This document shows, piece after piece, positions 6,288-6,378 of a DNA stretch of 6,378 bases; the stretch's first letter is position 1, and each line of letters opens with the position of its first letter. The notes under the pieces were generated by a model. That model did no database searches. It saw only the letters and a program-made list of their open reading frames with translations, and was not told where the DNA came from. Both the position numbers and the translations under genes were made by a program. Source of the stretch: CAYSSG01 sp964433635 (GTDB lineage Bacteria > Atribacterota > Phoenicimicrobiia > Phoenicimicrobiales > Stramentimicrobiaceae); assembly GCA_964433635.1 (NCBI GenBank), contig CAYSSG010000079.1, forward strand, positions 1 to 6,378. The letters run 5' to 3'.

Positions 6288-6315
6288 ATTATCTAATTAA
6301 TATAACAAATTCAAA
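6288..6315 (-). promoter_or_regulatory. Tentative promoter of ackA
   Basis: On the minus strand, GATAAT (6293-6288) could be a -10 element. It is preceded at 16 bases by TTTGAA, or at 15 bases by TTGAAT. Spacing is slightly short and the background is very A/T-rich, so this is only a candidate. It would start the ackA-hydrolase-methyltransferase transcript with a leader of about 35 bases. A promoter further upstream, outside the window, is equally possible. Confidence 0.35.
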
Positions 6316-6333
6316 AAAATTTCCAAATTTTTT
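6314..6333. repeat. A-tract dyad upstream of ackA
   Basis: AAAAAATTT at 6314-6322 and AAATTTTTT at 6325-6333 are perfect inverted copies around a central CC. The two-base centre is too short for a hairpin loop, so this is a DNA-level symmetry. It sits immediately upstream of the tentative ackA -35 element, where phased A-tracts can act as an UP element or bend DNA. It could also be simple A/T-rich chance. Confidence 0.4.
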
Positions 6334-6378
6334 CTTTTTTAAATCTATGAGATAAACTCCCAGGTACAGGTTTTAAAA

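Noticed and set aside
6355..6378. Shared TACCTGGGA string with 2842-2851 as a dispersed repeat
   Set aside because: Only nine bases match and the flanks do not align; this is chance-level similarity.

Overview
The window is 6.4 kb of AT-rich bacterial DNA. Six protein-coding genes fill most of it, and all are on the minus strand, so transcription runs from high to low coordinates. AGGAGG-type ribosome binding sites, A/T-rich spacers and the gene content suggest an anaerobic, sugar-acid-fermenting bacterium of a low-GC lineage (Bacillota-like, or a phylum such as Atribacterota or Thermotogota). The sequence alone does not settle the phylum. No rRNA, tRNA, CRISPR array, insertion sequence or phage gene was seen.

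Layout in order of transcription: (1) 6378-6245 is the upstream region of acetate kinase, with a tentative promoter and an A-tract dyad. (2) 6244-4928 is ackA, acetate kinase, with all catalytic residues present and a C-terminal tail. (3) 4903-3824 is a nitrilase-superfamily hydrolase with an N-terminal hydrophobic segment and a long insertion. (4) About 3726-2959 is a class I SAM-dependent methyltransferase. Genes 2-4 may be one transcript. (5) 2958-2655 is an intergenic region holding a near-consensus sigma-70 promoter for the next gene. (6) 2654-1848 is an IclR-family regulator, probably KdgR-like. (7) 1847-1659 is an intergenic control region with a perfect palindromic operator, a degenerate second copy 20 bp away, and leader hairpins. 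(8) 1658-831 is kduI and 810-46 is kduD, a two-gene operon.

How the genes work together: KduI and KduD perform the two consecutive steps that turn the unsaturated-uronate product 4-deoxy-5-keto-uronate (DKI, from pectin, or from glycosaminoglycan-type lyase products) into 2-keto-3-deoxygluconate (KDG). The adjacent IclR-family protein is the likely repressor. Operator-like TGAAA...TTTCA sequences lie upstream of kduI and over the expected transcription start of the regulator gene, which suggests repression of the operon plus autorepression. KDG kinase, KDPG aldolase, lyases and transporters are not in the window and may lie beyond position 1. AckA would give ATP and acetate at the end of fermentation. 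No sequence evidence ties it, the hydrolase or the methyltransferase directly to uronate metabolism.

Most of this is well-known biology. The parts most worth a second look are the 20-bp-phased operator arrangement at both kdu-locus promoters, a perfect pair of the same half-sites inside the hydrolase gene, and the unusual architecture of the hydrolase with its methyltransferase neighbour.
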